This document shows positions 1 to 9,351 of a DNA stretch of 47,764 bases, in pieces; the stretch's first letter is position 1, and each line of letters opens with the position of its first letter. The notes below the pieces were generated by a model. The model had not been told where the DNA came from, ran no database searches, and was given only the letters and a program-made list of their open reading frames with translations. The position numbers and the translations under genes were made by a program. The DNA lies in contig JBGSIF010000384.1 of assembly GCA_041742635.1 (NCBI GenBank), forward strand, positions 1 through 47,764, read 5' to 3'. The DNA is from JTS-AC122 sp041742635. Its GTDB lineage: Bacteria > Planctomycetota > Phycisphaerae > Phycisphaerales > UBA1924.

Positions 1-337
1 GACCCACGATCACGCGCGCGATGCCCGCGTCGATGATCGCCTTGGTGCAGGGGGGGGTCTTGCCGTCGTGGCTGCACGGCTCGAGCGTGACGAGCATCGT
101 CGCGCCGCGTGGGTCTTTCCCACGCGCCCGGCAACGCGCGATGGCCTCAACTTCCGCGTGTGCCCCGCCGAAACGTCGATGATGCCCGATCGAGAGGATA
201 CTCGGAGCGGCGTCATCGGTCGCAGGCTCTCGCACGACGACGGCGCCCACCATTGGGTTGGGCTCGACATCGCCGCGCGCACGCATCGCGGCTCGGGCCG
301 CAAGGTTCAGGAGCGCTTGTTCGTATTGATGATTCAT
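1..337 (-). CDS. ribD: RibD, N-terminal deaminase domain (partial, runs off window)
   Basis: Riboflavin biosynthesis: diaminohydroxyphosphoribosylaminopyrimidine deaminase, the N-terminal half of the usual two-domain RibD; the reductase half would lie outside the window. Reading from the ATG at 337, the protein starts MNHQYEQALLNLAARAAM and contains PNPMVGAVVV, the zinc motif HAEVEAI and the second zinc motif TLEPCSHDGKTPPCTKAII, all diagnostic of the cytidine-deaminase fold in RibD. About 112 residues are visible with no stop. The Shine-Dalgarno (SD) sequence is weak. The second zinc motif is encoded over a run of eight G/C (50-57), a possible slippage site. The family call is secure from the motifs; that the gene is bifunctional is inferred from the family. 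Confidence 0.93.
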   Translation of the reverse strand, partial: MNHQYEQALLNLAARAAMRARGDVEPNPMVGAVVVREPATDDAAPSILSIGHHRRFGGAHAEVEAIARCRARGKDPRGATMLVTLEPCSHDGKTPPCTKAIIDAGIARVIVG

Positions 338-419
338 TCTAAATGGCGGGTCGGTGGGCGGAACACGCGGCCGAAAGGTAAGGCGTAGCATACGCCACGG
401 TCGGAACGCGCAGTCCGAT

Positions 420-1739
420 CTAGGTCACCGCGTGCCTGAACAGTGCGGCACACGCGGTTTGCCCATGCAGGAAGACCCCGTCACCGACCGGGCCTATTTC
501 TCCCGCCGCGAAAAATCCCGCGAGCGGGACATACGGACCGGCACGAACGACTGCTTCGCCGGGTTTGGCAAGATGCTCGGCGGGCAAGGGATCGGCAAAT
601 GCCGCCGCGATTCGAGACGCATCGTGATTCGGGGATTGAAAGAGTCGCCGGCCTCGCCCGTTGCATGTGAGCAGCAGCGCACCGACGGGCGGCTCGTGCA
701 GCCGCTGCGCGTCGAGCAGCATTTCGAGGTCTTCGCTCGCCGTGGTATCGTCGCGTACATGGAACTGGATCGTCTGTCCAACTTTGATAAGGTCCGCAAC
801 AACCAGAGCCTGGCTGCTTTTGTCCACGCCCAGCAGCCCACGGATCAGGAAATCGTCGCGTCCGAACCGATCTTTGTACTCGTTGATGACACGCCCAACG
901 AGGATCCCGCGTTCGCACAGTTTACGATCATGGCTTTTGAGCGATTCAACCGCTTCGGTCAGCGCCCGCAGCGCGGGCTTCCCACTCAGCGATGAAATAA
1001 TCTGGTGCTTCCCGCCGGTGATGACCAGCGGCGTGCCGATCGGTCGGCACCCCTGTGACACCAGCGGATCGACCCGCACGCACCCGTTTAGGCTCACGCC
1101 CACCCCGCCGTCTCGAACCACTTCATCGTTAAGCAAGAACACATTCTCACCGGCGGCATCGGCGGCCGACGCGAGCCCGCCAATGATCGGCGCACGCACG
1201 CCGGCACTCGCCCCTTCATCCCGCGGACGAGCACGCGAAAGTGCAGGTAGCAACGTGCCCGCCGGAGTACTGAATGGGTCCGCGAACAGGAGCGTGCCCC
1301 TGTACGGCCCCGACAAACCGTCTTGGCCGATCGACAAACCATTCATCCCCGCCGCCTCGGCGAGGGGGGCTTCGTCCCCAGGGCTGATGTGCTCCAAGAG
1401 GTCAATGATCCGGAACGCGCGGGCATCGACACCCGGCAGGCTCGCCGCGAGCACTGAGACGCCGGGCGAACCTTCCTGTTCGATCCCACCCGCGATCACA
1501 CCCTCGACCGATACCCCGACGAGCAACTTGGGCTCAAGCCGTCGCCGGAGTGAATACCCGAGTGCCCGCGCCGCGTCGGCATGGTGCCTGGAAAAAAAAA
1601 CGAATGCCAAATCCACCGATTGCCCGGCGAGGGAGGCGTGGACCTGTTGGGCAATCTCAGCGGCGGCCTGTACAGGCTGCGCCCGAGCGGAAAGCCCGCA
1701 CGCCATCTTCAATACACCAACGGAGGCTGATTGCGACAT
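420..1739 (-). CDS. FIST domain signal-transduction protein
   Basis: A 439-residue protein with the two-part FIST sensory architecture (FIST_N followed by FIST_C). The N-terminal half has the VDLAFVFFS and LLVGVSVEGVIAGG stretches of FIST_N. The C-terminal end has GFFAAGEIGPVGDGVFLHG followed by QTACAALF, close to the family hallmark GFxxxGEIGP...LHGxTAxxALF. FIST proteins are thought to sense small ligands, possibly amino acids, and are often found near chemotaxis or GGDEF/EAL genes; here two chemoreceptors lie just upstream on the same strand. No signal peptide or membrane segment is visible, so it is probably cytoplasmic. The start at 1739 has a weak SD; an internal Met (MACGLSARAQ) is an alternative. 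The ligand cannot be predicted. Confidence 0.9.
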   Translation of the reverse strand: MSQSASVGVLKMACGLSARAQPVQAAAEIAQQVHASLAGQSVDLAFVFFSRHHADAARALGYSLRRRLEPKLLVGVSVEGVIAGGIEQEGSPGVSVLAASLPGVDARAFRIIDLLEHISPGDEAPLAEAAGMNGLSIGQDGLSGPYRGTLLFADPFSTPAGTLLPALSRARPRDEGASAGVRAPIIGGLASAADAAGENVFLLNDEVVRDGGVGVSLNGCVRVDPLVSQGCRPIGTPLVITGGKHQIISSLSGKPALRALTEAVESLKSHDRKLCERGILVGRVINEYKDRFGRDDFLIRGLLGVDKSSQALVVADLIKVGQTIQFHVRDDTTASEDLEMLLDAQRLHEPPVGALLLTCNGRGRRLFQSPNHDASRIAAAFADPLPAEHLAKPGEAVVRAGPYVPLAGFFAAGEIGPVGDGVFLHGQTACAALFRHAVT

Positions 1740-1804
1740 TATGGGAGTATACGTTGCCCGCGTGTGGCACGCCGACGTGGGGCGAATGAAGACCCAACGT
1801 AGAA

Positions 1805-1833
1805 AGGGCGTTGACCCTGCGGATCAACGCCCT
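1805..1833 (-). terminator. Hairpin terminator downstream of the chemoreceptor gene
   Basis: A perfect 10-bp stem (agggcgttga with tcaacgccct) around a 9-nt loop lies about 60 nt past the stop of the minus-strand chemoreceptor. On the minus strand it is followed by TTTCT, a short and imperfect U tract. It separates the chemoreceptors from the FIST gene, so termination there may be partial. Confidence 0.6.
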
Positions 1834-1895
1834 CGTTCCGCCGACTGCTTTAGGCAGCGGATGATGACCTTGGATGGGTGTCAGCCGGTCACGTA

Positions 1896-3545
1896 TCAGA
1901 CCTTGAAACGCCCGACGAGTTCGCGGAGGTGCTCGGCTTTCTCAGAAAGTTGGGCCGCGGCACTGGCCGATTGCCCCGCGCCGGCACCGGCTTCTTCCGA
2001 CGCCGCGGAGATTGATGTGATCATCGCCGCCACGTCTTTCGCACCGCCCACAATCTGCTCGAGGCTCTCCCCGGCTTTCAGGGCGTTCTCCACCCCCGAG
2101 CGGACTTGTTCGCTCCCGCGGTTCATTCGGTCTACCGCCGTGGTCGTTTCGCCTTGGATCGCCTTGATTGAGTGCGCGATCTCTTCGGTCGCCTTGGTCG
2201 TGCGGTCGGCGAGTTTGCGCACCTCGTCGGCCACCACCGCAAACCCACGACCATGCTCCCCGGCCCGCGCCGCTTCGATCGCCGCGTTCAGCGCCAGCAG
2301 GTTCGTCTGATCTGCGATATCGTTGATCACGCCGATCACCTGCCCGATCTCCTCGCCCCGCTTGCCGAGCGTGGTCACACTGGCAGCGCTCTCATTCACG
2401 GCGGACTCGATCTCCTTCATTCGATCGATCGTGTGCCTGACGATCGTCCCGCCTTCATTGGCAATTTTGCCCGAGTTGTCGGCGCTCGTCGATGCCTGCG
2501 CGGACTGGCGCGCCACCTCGCCGACCGCGGCGGACATTTCTTCCGACGACGCGGCGATCTGCGTCGCCGCGGACGCCACCTCGTTCGTCACACCCGATAC
2601 GTCTTTGATCACGCCCTGGAGTTTGGACATGAACTGATCAAACCAATGCCCGAGTTGCCCGATCTCGTCGCTGCGATTGATCGCCATGCGCTTCGTCAGG
2701 TCGCCCTCGCCGGCGGCCACATTCTCCATCATCGTTACCATGCTCTTCACAGGGCGTGTCAACAATCCCCTGAGCAGTACAATAAACCCCACGCTCCCGC
2801 CAACCACCAGCGGCACCGTCCACATCAACCCGCCCTGCACAAACCCCGCAACCTGTGAATCCATCTTCGCAAGCGGCATCTTCACCTGATACGCGCCGTG
2901 CATGTAACCCACGTTCCAGTTTTCAAATCGGAATCCCAGCGCGTCCTTCCCGTCGCCGTCTTTGTCATAGACCTTCGGGTCGCCGTGGCATGTCATACAA
3001 CTCGAATCGAGTTTGATGGCCCGCATGTAGTGAAGCGTGTTGGTGGCGGTGTCGATTTTGCCGAGCGATTCAGGGCCGCCGTTCTTGACCTGCGTCGTGA
3101 GTTCCTGCAGCAGACTCGCCTCGAACGAACCGGCGTCCGGCTCGTTCTCCTTGTTGCGGGCCTCGAAGGCCACGACATTGAAATCGAGGTCTTCGCGTTC
3201 CGCCGCGTCTTGTGCCGCGTGCCAGCCGGTGATCACCGGGATCGCGTTGAAGAACTTCGTCTCGACATATGACTTGGCTTGTTTCTTCTCGAGTTGCGAA
3301 AGAGCTTCTTTGAGGAGCCCATCGGTGTCTACCGCCCCATCGGTGATCGCTCTTGACTGTTGGTTCTTCGCTTCGTCGGCGACCGCTGTAAACGCCGATG
3401 CCTGGGCCATCATTGCGTCCTGTGCCGAGTTCTTGTACCCACGCACAAACACAATGTAGTTGATGCCGACTATCCCGACCACCATCCCGATGGTGGTTGC
3501 CACGACTTTCGTCGACAATCCGAGTGACTTCAAGGTCAAGTTCAT
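1896..3545 (-). CDS. Methyl-accepting chemotaxis protein with a CxxCH (Tll0287/DUF3365-like) sensor domain
   Basis: A 549-residue transmembrane chemoreceptor. The start at 3545 (MNLTLKSLGL) is chosen over longer forms because AGGAG lies 9 nt upstream. Order: N-terminal membrane helix (about residues 12-34), extracytoplasmic sensor with the haem-attachment type motif CMTCH (C183, C186, H187), second membrane helix around 240-265, HAMP-like linker (RPVKSMV...GDLTKRM), then a long coiled-coil MCP signalling domain with the conserved tip (EIGQVIGVINDIADQTNLLA). The sensor resembles DUF3365/Tll0287-type domains, some of which bind c-type haem and sense redox or gas; haem binding here is inference from one motif. 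No C-terminal CheR-docking pentapeptide is seen, and no CheA, CheW or CheY gene lies in the window. Its signalling half is almost the same as that of the next upstream gene. Confidence 0.92.
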   Translation of the reverse strand: MNLTLKSLGLSTKVVATTIGMVVGIVGINYIVFVRGYKNSAQDAMMAQASAFTAVADEAKNQQSRAITDGAVDTDGLLKEALSQLEKKQAKSYVETKFFNAIPVITGWHAAQDAAEREDLDFNVVAFEARNKENEPDAGSFEASLLQELTTQVKNGGPESLGKIDTATNTLHYMRAIKLDSSCMTCHGDPKVYDKDGDGKDALGFRFENWNVGYMHGAYQVKMPLAKMDSQVAGFVQGGLMWTVPLVVGGSVGFIVLLRGLLTRPVKSMVTMMENVAAGEGDLTKRMAINRSDEIGQLGHWFDQFMSKLQGVIKDVSGVTNEVASAATQIAASSEEMSAAVGEVARQSAQASTSADNSGKIANEGGTIVRHTIDRMKEIESAVNESAASVTTLGKRGEEIGQVIGVINDIADQTNLLALNAAIEAARAGEHGRGFAVVADEVRKLADRTTKATEEIAHSIKAIQGETTTAVDRMNRGSEQVRSGVENALKAGESLEQIVGGAKDVAAMITSISAASEEAGAGAGQSASAAAQLSEKAEHLRELVGRFKV

Positions 3546-3782
3546 GGACCCGATCTCCTGTTGAGGCCTGTTGGGCGCAACCTTTGTGCCCGCGACACCA
3601 TTTGAAATCGGATACGTCACGCCGGTTCTGAACCCACCGCCGGAATCAGGTTCATCTCAGGCACAACTTGTGCGTTATTCAGACCTGACTAAAAGAAACA
3701 GGCCGCAATGTCGGCACAGTTGCCCACATGCGGCCCACGCTTGGTTTGCATCATCACCACTGCGCGATCGGTGTTCCAGATG

Positions 3783-5315
3783 TCAAATATGGAACTTCCC
3801 AACCAGGCTCCGTAACTGCTCGGCTTTCTGCGACAACTGCGCCGCGGCACTCGCCGACTGTCCAGCGCCTGCGCCTGCTTCTTCCGACGCCGCCGAGATC
3901 GATGTGATCATCGCCGCCACGTCCTTCGCGCCACCCACGATCTCTTCCAGACTCTGCCCGGCTTTTTCGGCGTTCTCCACGCCGCTGCGAACCTGCTCGC
4001 TCCCCCGCGTCATCCGCGACACCGCGGTCGTCGTTTCCTGTTGGATTTCCTTGATCGAGCTGGCGATCTCCTCGGTCGCCTTGGTCGTGCGGTCAGCGAG
4101 TTTGCGAACCTCGTCGGCCACCACCGCGAACCCGCGCCCGTGCTCGCCCGCACGCGCCGCTTCGATCGCCGCGTTCAGCGCGAGCAGGTTCGTCTGGTCC
4201 GCGATATCGTTGATCACGCCGATGACCTGCCCGATCTCTTCGCCTCGCTTGCCCAGCGTCGTCACGCTGGCCGCGCTCTCCGTCACTGCGACCTCGATCT
4301 CTTTCATCCGCTCGATCGTGTTCTTCACGATCGTGCCGCCTTCGTTGGCGACCTTGCCCGAGTTGTCGGCCGTGGTTGATGCCTGGGCCGATTGGCGCGC
4401 CACCTCACCGACGGCGGCGGACATTTCCTCCGCGGAAGCTGCGATTTCCGTCGCCGCCGACGCCACTTCCGTCGCCGAACTCGATACTTCGCCGATCACG
4501 CCTTGCAGTGTCTGGATCATCCCGTTGAAAGCCCCTCCAACCGCTGCGATCTCGTCCTTCGACTTCACTTCGATCCGCTTGGTGAGGTCATTGGACTGCT
4601 GGATCTCGGCAATGCGCCCCACGAGTCTCTTCATTGACCGACTAATGTTCAGACAGATCATGGCGGCAAGGCCGGTACCGATGACGAACATTCCCGCCAG
4701 TGACCACATCATCGCCGTTCTCGCCGACACCGCATGATGGAGCCCGTTTTCGCTTGCGTGCGCTGCGGCATCGACACCTTCCTTAATGACGTTGTCCAGG
4801 TCATGCTTCACATCCAAAAAACGTTCTTCAACCACTCGGAACTTTGCCGCAACCACTTCGCGTGCGGCGTCAATCGCTTCTTGCTCCTTCTTGCCCTGCA
4901 TCACCTTTTCCAGTGCGTATTGCGCCTGCTCATTTTCATGCGCGGCTTGTTCCCACTCCTTAAACTTCGCCATGAAGTCTGACCACATCCGCTGCTGTTC
5001 GGCGGTCTGTGGAAGTCGAGAATAGAGATCTCGACCATGCTCGATCATGGCGAACGATTCTTCGATCAGTTTGTGTTGGGCGGGTCGCTGTTCCTCTGGC
5101 AATGCCTCAATCATCAAGACCGCGTTTCCTGCGAGCACCCCATAGAAGCCGGCGTCCACCTCCATCAAACCGTGGACGCCCGGCAAACTCACTTCGCCGA
5201 CCGTTTCCAAGTCTTGACTCACGACCGACAGACCCATTGACCCAACGACACCGATCGCGCCGCCAAGAAGAATAAGAACTGTGAACGATGCCGCGAGTTT
5301 GGTCGTGATCTTCAT
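3783..5315 (-). CDS. Methyl-accepting chemotaxis protein, four-helix-bundle sensor
   Basis: A 510-residue chemoreceptor starting MKITTKLAASFTVLILLGG after a strong SD (AAAGGAG, 5 nt spacing). A first membrane helix (about 8-30) is followed by an all-helical extracytoplasmic domain rich in Glu, Lys and Ala (about 31-200), fitting the 4HB_MCP class. A second helix (WSLAGMFVIGTGLAAMICL) is followed by a HAMP-like segment (SNDLTKRIEVKSKDEIAAV) and the MCP coiled coil with the invariant tip. It lacks the haem motif of its neighbour but shares near-identical sequence from about EEMSAAVGEVARQSAQAS to the C-terminus, so the pair is a tandem duplication with swapped sensor domains. It ends 237 bp before the next receptor starts, so a separate promoter for that gene is possible. 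Confidence 0.93.
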   Translation of the reverse strand: MKITTKLAASFTVLILLGGAIGVVGSMGLSVVSQDLETVGEVSLPGVHGLMEVDAGFYGVLAGNAVLMIEALPEEQRPAQHKLIEESFAMIEHGRDLYSRLPQTAEQQRMWSDFMAKFKEWEQAAHENEQAQYALEKVMQGKKEQEAIDAAREVVAAKFRVVEERFLDVKHDLDNVIKEGVDAAAHASENGLHHAVSARTAMMWSLAGMFVIGTGLAAMICLNISRSMKRLVGRIAEIQQSNDLTKRIEVKSKDEIAAVGGAFNGMIQTLQGVIGEVSSSATEVASAATEIAASAEEMSAAVGEVARQSAQASTTADNSGKVANEGGTIVKNTIERMKEIEVAVTESAASVTTLGKRGEEIGQVIGVINDIADQTNLLALNAAIEAARAGEHGRGFAVVADEVRKLADRTTKATEEIASSIKEIQQETTTAVSRMTRGSEQVRSGVENAEKAGQSLEEIVGGAKDVAAMITSISAASEEAGAGAGQSASAAAQLSQKAEQLRSLVGKFHI

Positions 5316-5519
5316 ACGAACTCCTTTGTTCGATCAATGCCACATCTGCCCCGATCGGATTACCCCACACGAGGTCGATCCGTGAGAACGGACTCAGTCT
5401 GGACACACTGTCTTCTTTCTCGACTGCGTCCAACTGCCTGTGCCGCCCAGTTTCTACACTCAGATTCACAATCGAATCAGGTCATCAACTCATCTCTTGA
5501 ATCAATCAGACTTTCACGC

Positions 5520-5539
5520 AGCAGCGAGAAACCGCTGCT
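5520..5539. promoter_or_regulatory. 7-bp hairpin in the fumC upstream region
   Basis: AGCAGCG and CGCTGCT form a perfect 7-bp stem around a 6-nt loop (agaaac). There is no U tract on either side, so it is not a typical terminator. The role is unknown. Confidence 0.35.
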
Positions 5540-5637
5540 CTGAGGTTGCATTTCGACCCAGCAGACCCATTACTTGACAGCGCTATCAGCAAGTCATCAA
5601 TCCCGCGTTCTGCAACCCCTCTAAACTGCATAACTTG

Positions 5638-5684
5638 ACAGGTTCCGGGCGGGATCTTTCAAACGCTTTTCTCGCCCAACCTGT
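5638..5684 (+). promoter_or_regulatory. Bulged 12-bp hairpin in the fumC leader
   Basis: ACAGGTT (5638-5644) pairs with AACCTGT (5678-5684), and after a 2-nt bulge GGGCG (5647-5651) pairs with CGCCC (5673-5677), leaving a 21-nt loop. It ends about 84 nt before the fumC start and overlaps the second TTGACA box. It could be a leader structure or a protein-binding dyad; no known riboswitch was recognised. Confidence 0.35.
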
Positions 5685-5767
5685 CCAGATTGAGATGGGT
5701 AAACTGCAAGCGATTGACATTCAAACACGATTGAAGGTCAGAGACGTTGGTCAATATCGAGGTCTAC

Positions 5768-7423
<1,656 letters not shown>

Positions 7424-7495
7424 ATCAGCACGTTGCGCGCCGGTGCCGCCTATTTCATCTCGATATTTTGCATATGATTCGACTCAGGAAACGCC

Positions 7496-7801
7496 ATGAT
7501 CTACACCGGTCACATCTACATCGGCCCCGAGGGGCCATTGCACATTCCGGTCCCACCCGAGTTGCGGAATCGGCTGGTGAGTTTCTCGATCGAGATCCAC
7601 CCCTGCGAACCAAACGAATCCGACCCGGGGTTCCTCACGAAGGGGCCGCCGGCGACCATCGTCGCGCCCATACCAGCGCCCGTCATCACCACGGCTTCGA
7701 CTCAGGATCACTTCAATCGCTTCTTCGGCTCGCTCCCGGATTTCCCAGACGTTGAACGCCCCGGCACCGATTCCTTCGAGCCGCGGGAGACGATGGATTG
7801 A
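7496..7801 (+). CDS. Putative antitoxin of a VapBC-type pair
   Basis: A 101-residue protein of unrecognised family that starts MIYTGHIYIGPEGPLHIPVP after AGGAAA and ends in an acidic tail (FPDVERPGTDSFEPRETMD). Its stop overlaps the start of a PIN-domain toxin by four bases (TTGA), the usual organisation of a toxin-antitoxin operon with the antitoxin first. The N-terminal beta-rich start is compatible with an AbrB- or DUF104-like DNA-binding fold, but no diagnostic motif can be claimed. The role as antitoxin rests mainly on position, size and translational coupling. Confidence 0.65.
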   Translation: MIYTGHIYIGPEGPLHIPVPPELRNRLVSFSIEIHPCEPNESDPGFLTKGPPATIVAPIPAPVITTASTQDHFNRFFGSLPDFPDVERPGTDSFEPRETMD

Positions 7802-8208
7802 CGTATTTGTTCGACACCAATGTTCTCATTCATGTGCTGAGAGGACGGGAGTTCGCACGTTCGATCCCGTCGCGCATCGCGTCGCTCCCGTCGGCTGATC
7901 GGTGCATTTGTGCGATCGTCCGTGAAGAACTCATGTTCGGCGCCTATCGATCACGCGATCCGGCGACCGCTGTGCCGTTCACCCGTGAGTTCCTCGCTCC
8001 TTTTCGATCCCTCCCATTCGACGATCAGGCCGCCGACGAAGCCGCACGCATCCGGGCAGCACTGACCTCGCTCGGCACACCGATCGGCCCACACGATGTG
8101 GAGATCGCCGGTATTGCACTCGCGCATCACGCCACGCTCGTCACCGACAATACCGCCGAGTTCGCTCGCGTACCCGGGCTCATCTGCGTCAACTGGCTTC
8201 ATACCTGA
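7798..8208 (+). CDS. vapC: PIN-domain ribonuclease toxin (VapC-like)
   Basis: A 136-residue PIN-domain protein. It shows the conserved acidic positions of the family: an N-terminal Asp in YLFDTNVLIHVL, Glu in VREELMFGAY, and Asp in the C-terminal LVTDNTAEFARV, which together bind Mg/Mn for RNA cleavage. Family members cleave tRNA or rRNA and are neutralised by the antitoxin encoded just upstream. The start is a TTG that overlaps the antitoxin stop by four bases; no ATG or GTG gives a complete PIN domain. The pair sits only 19 bp before rsmA, an rRNA methyltransferase, so read-through between them is likely. Confidence 0.85.
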   Translation: MTYLFDTNVLIHVLRGREFARSIPSRIASLPSADRCICAIVREELMFGAYRSRDPATAVPFTREFLAPFRSLPFDDQAADEAARIRAALTSLGTPIGPHDVEIAGIALAHHATLVTDNTAEFARVPGLICVNWLHT

Positions 8209-8227
8209 CGAGGACTCGTACGTTCCC

Positions 8228-9208
8228 GTGCAATCCCTCTCGCAAATCAAATCCCTCCTCGACTCCCGCGGGCTTGCCCCCAAGCGATCCCTCGGGCAGA
8301 ACTTCCTGGTTGACCACAACCTGCTCCGCAAACTCATCGACGCCGCCGGCGTCCAACCCGCCGACCTCATCCTCGAAGTCGGCCCCGGCACCGGCGTGCT
8401 CACCGAAGAACTCCTCGCTCGCGTCGGCGACGCCGGGCGCGTCATCGCCTGCGAACTCGACGATTCCCTCGCCGCGATGCTCCGCGAACGGGCCGCCGCG
8501 CGAGAGTTTTCACACGCCGATCGGCTCACCGTCATCCACGCCGATTGCCTCGAGTCAAAGGGCCAACTCTCGGTGCCACTCCGAACCGCCCTCACGGCTT
8601 TCCGGCCGAACGCCGAGTGCCTAACGCCTAACGCCAAACCTCTCATTCCCACTCCTCTCGCACCACGCACCGCATCCAACTCACCCCCCCACTTCCGCCT
8701 CGTCGCCAACCTCCCCTACGGCTGCGCCACCCCCCTGATCATCACCCTCCTCCTCCAATACCCCGCCTGCTCAACGCTCGCCGTCACCATCCAGAACGAA
8801 GTCGCCGACCGTCTGCTCGCGCCGCCCCGCACACCCGATCGCGGTATGCTCAGCGTCATCGCCCAGGCCTTCGCGCACGTCGAGCGTGTCGCCACCCTCC
8901 CGCGCGAATGCTTCTGGCCTCGCCCGGATGTTACCAGCGCGATGGTTCTGCTCCGCCGCCATCCGACGCCGCCCGTCACCGACCCGCTCGCCTTTGCCGA
9001 GTTCTGCAAACGCCTCTTCGCTCAGCGCCGCAAGCAACTCGGCGGCGTCCTCGGCCGCCACACCCAATGGCCCGGCGGCACCTCCGCGCAATCCCGCGCC
9101 GAAGAACTCTCACTCCCCCAGATCCTCGAACTTTTCCACAATCACTCCGCCGTGGCCCCCGTGGACCCGCCGCAAACCCACTCTGATCGCACCCCGATAG
9201 CCGAATGA
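8228..9208 (+). CDS. rsmA: 16S rRNA dimethyladenosine transferase (RsmA/KsgA)
   Basis: SAM-dependent N6-dimethylation of two adjacent adenosines in the 3'-terminal helix of 16S rRNA. The 326-residue protein starts at GTG 8228 (QSLSQIKSLLDSRGLAPKRS) and shows LGQNFLVD, the SAM loop EVGPGTGVLTEELL, the acidic CELD and the catalytic NLPYGCATPLI. The C-terminal part has NEVADRLLAPP and FWPRPDVTSAMV, as in the family. Extending upstream would put the start inside the toxin gene, so the GTG is preferred. About 35 residues (roughly 8581-8694), rich in Thr, Pro, Asn and Ala, are inserted just before NLPY; the DNA there repeats ACGCC-type units. The final 25 residues are Pro-rich. Probably functional, since all motifs are kept. 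Confidence 0.92.
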   Translation: MQSLSQIKSLLDSRGLAPKRSLGQNFLVDHNLLRKLIDAAGVQPADLILEVGPGTGVLTEELLARVGDAGRVIACELDDSLAAMLRERAAAREFSHADRLTVIHADCLESKGQLSVPLRTALTAFRPNAECLTPNAKPLIPTPLAPRTASNSPPHFRLVANLPYGCATPLIITLLLQYPACSTLAVTIQNEVADRLLAPPRTPDRGMLSVIAQAFAHVERVATLPRECFWPRPDVTSAMVLLRRHPTPPVTDPLAFAEFCKRLFAQRRKQLGGVLGRHTQWPGGTSAQSRAEELSLPQILELFHNHSAVAPVDPPQTHSDRTPIAE

Positions 9209-9351
9209 AGTGCGAATCCGCACCCCGCCTGCAAATCTCTCGAATTCTCGCTATCTTCATGCAAACATCCCGCGGACTCAGACGAAGAACAATGTGAAGC
9301 CCTGATGCTTCTTCATCTCGCTGATCGACCCATACAGGAGAGCCGGGAAGG

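Larger units (their letters stand above)
5316..5767. other. 452-bp non-coding region with hairpins and direct repeats between divergent genes
   Basis: No convincing gene is seen. The region separates the minus-strand chemoreceptor from plus-strand fumC. It holds two hairpins (listed separately) and three TTGACA boxes (5574-5579, 5635-5640, 5714-5719). Two of these are preceded by the same TAAACTGCA word (5622-5630 and 5700-5708) at a spacing of 4 and 5 nt. None of the TTGACA boxes has a good -10 match 16-18 nt downstream, so promoter assignment is open. Confidence 0.5.

Noticed and set aside
661..2310. Long plus-strand open frame (549 codons) opposite the FIST and chemoreceptor genes
   Set aside because: Ser/Arg/Pro-rich shadow of well-supported minus-strand genes; no motif, no SD and it crosses two real genes and a terminator.
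8096..8227. Upstream extension of rsmA starting at ATG 8096
   Set aside because: It would lie inside the toxin gene in another frame; the RsmA family starts near QSLSQIKSLL, matched by the GTG at 8228.
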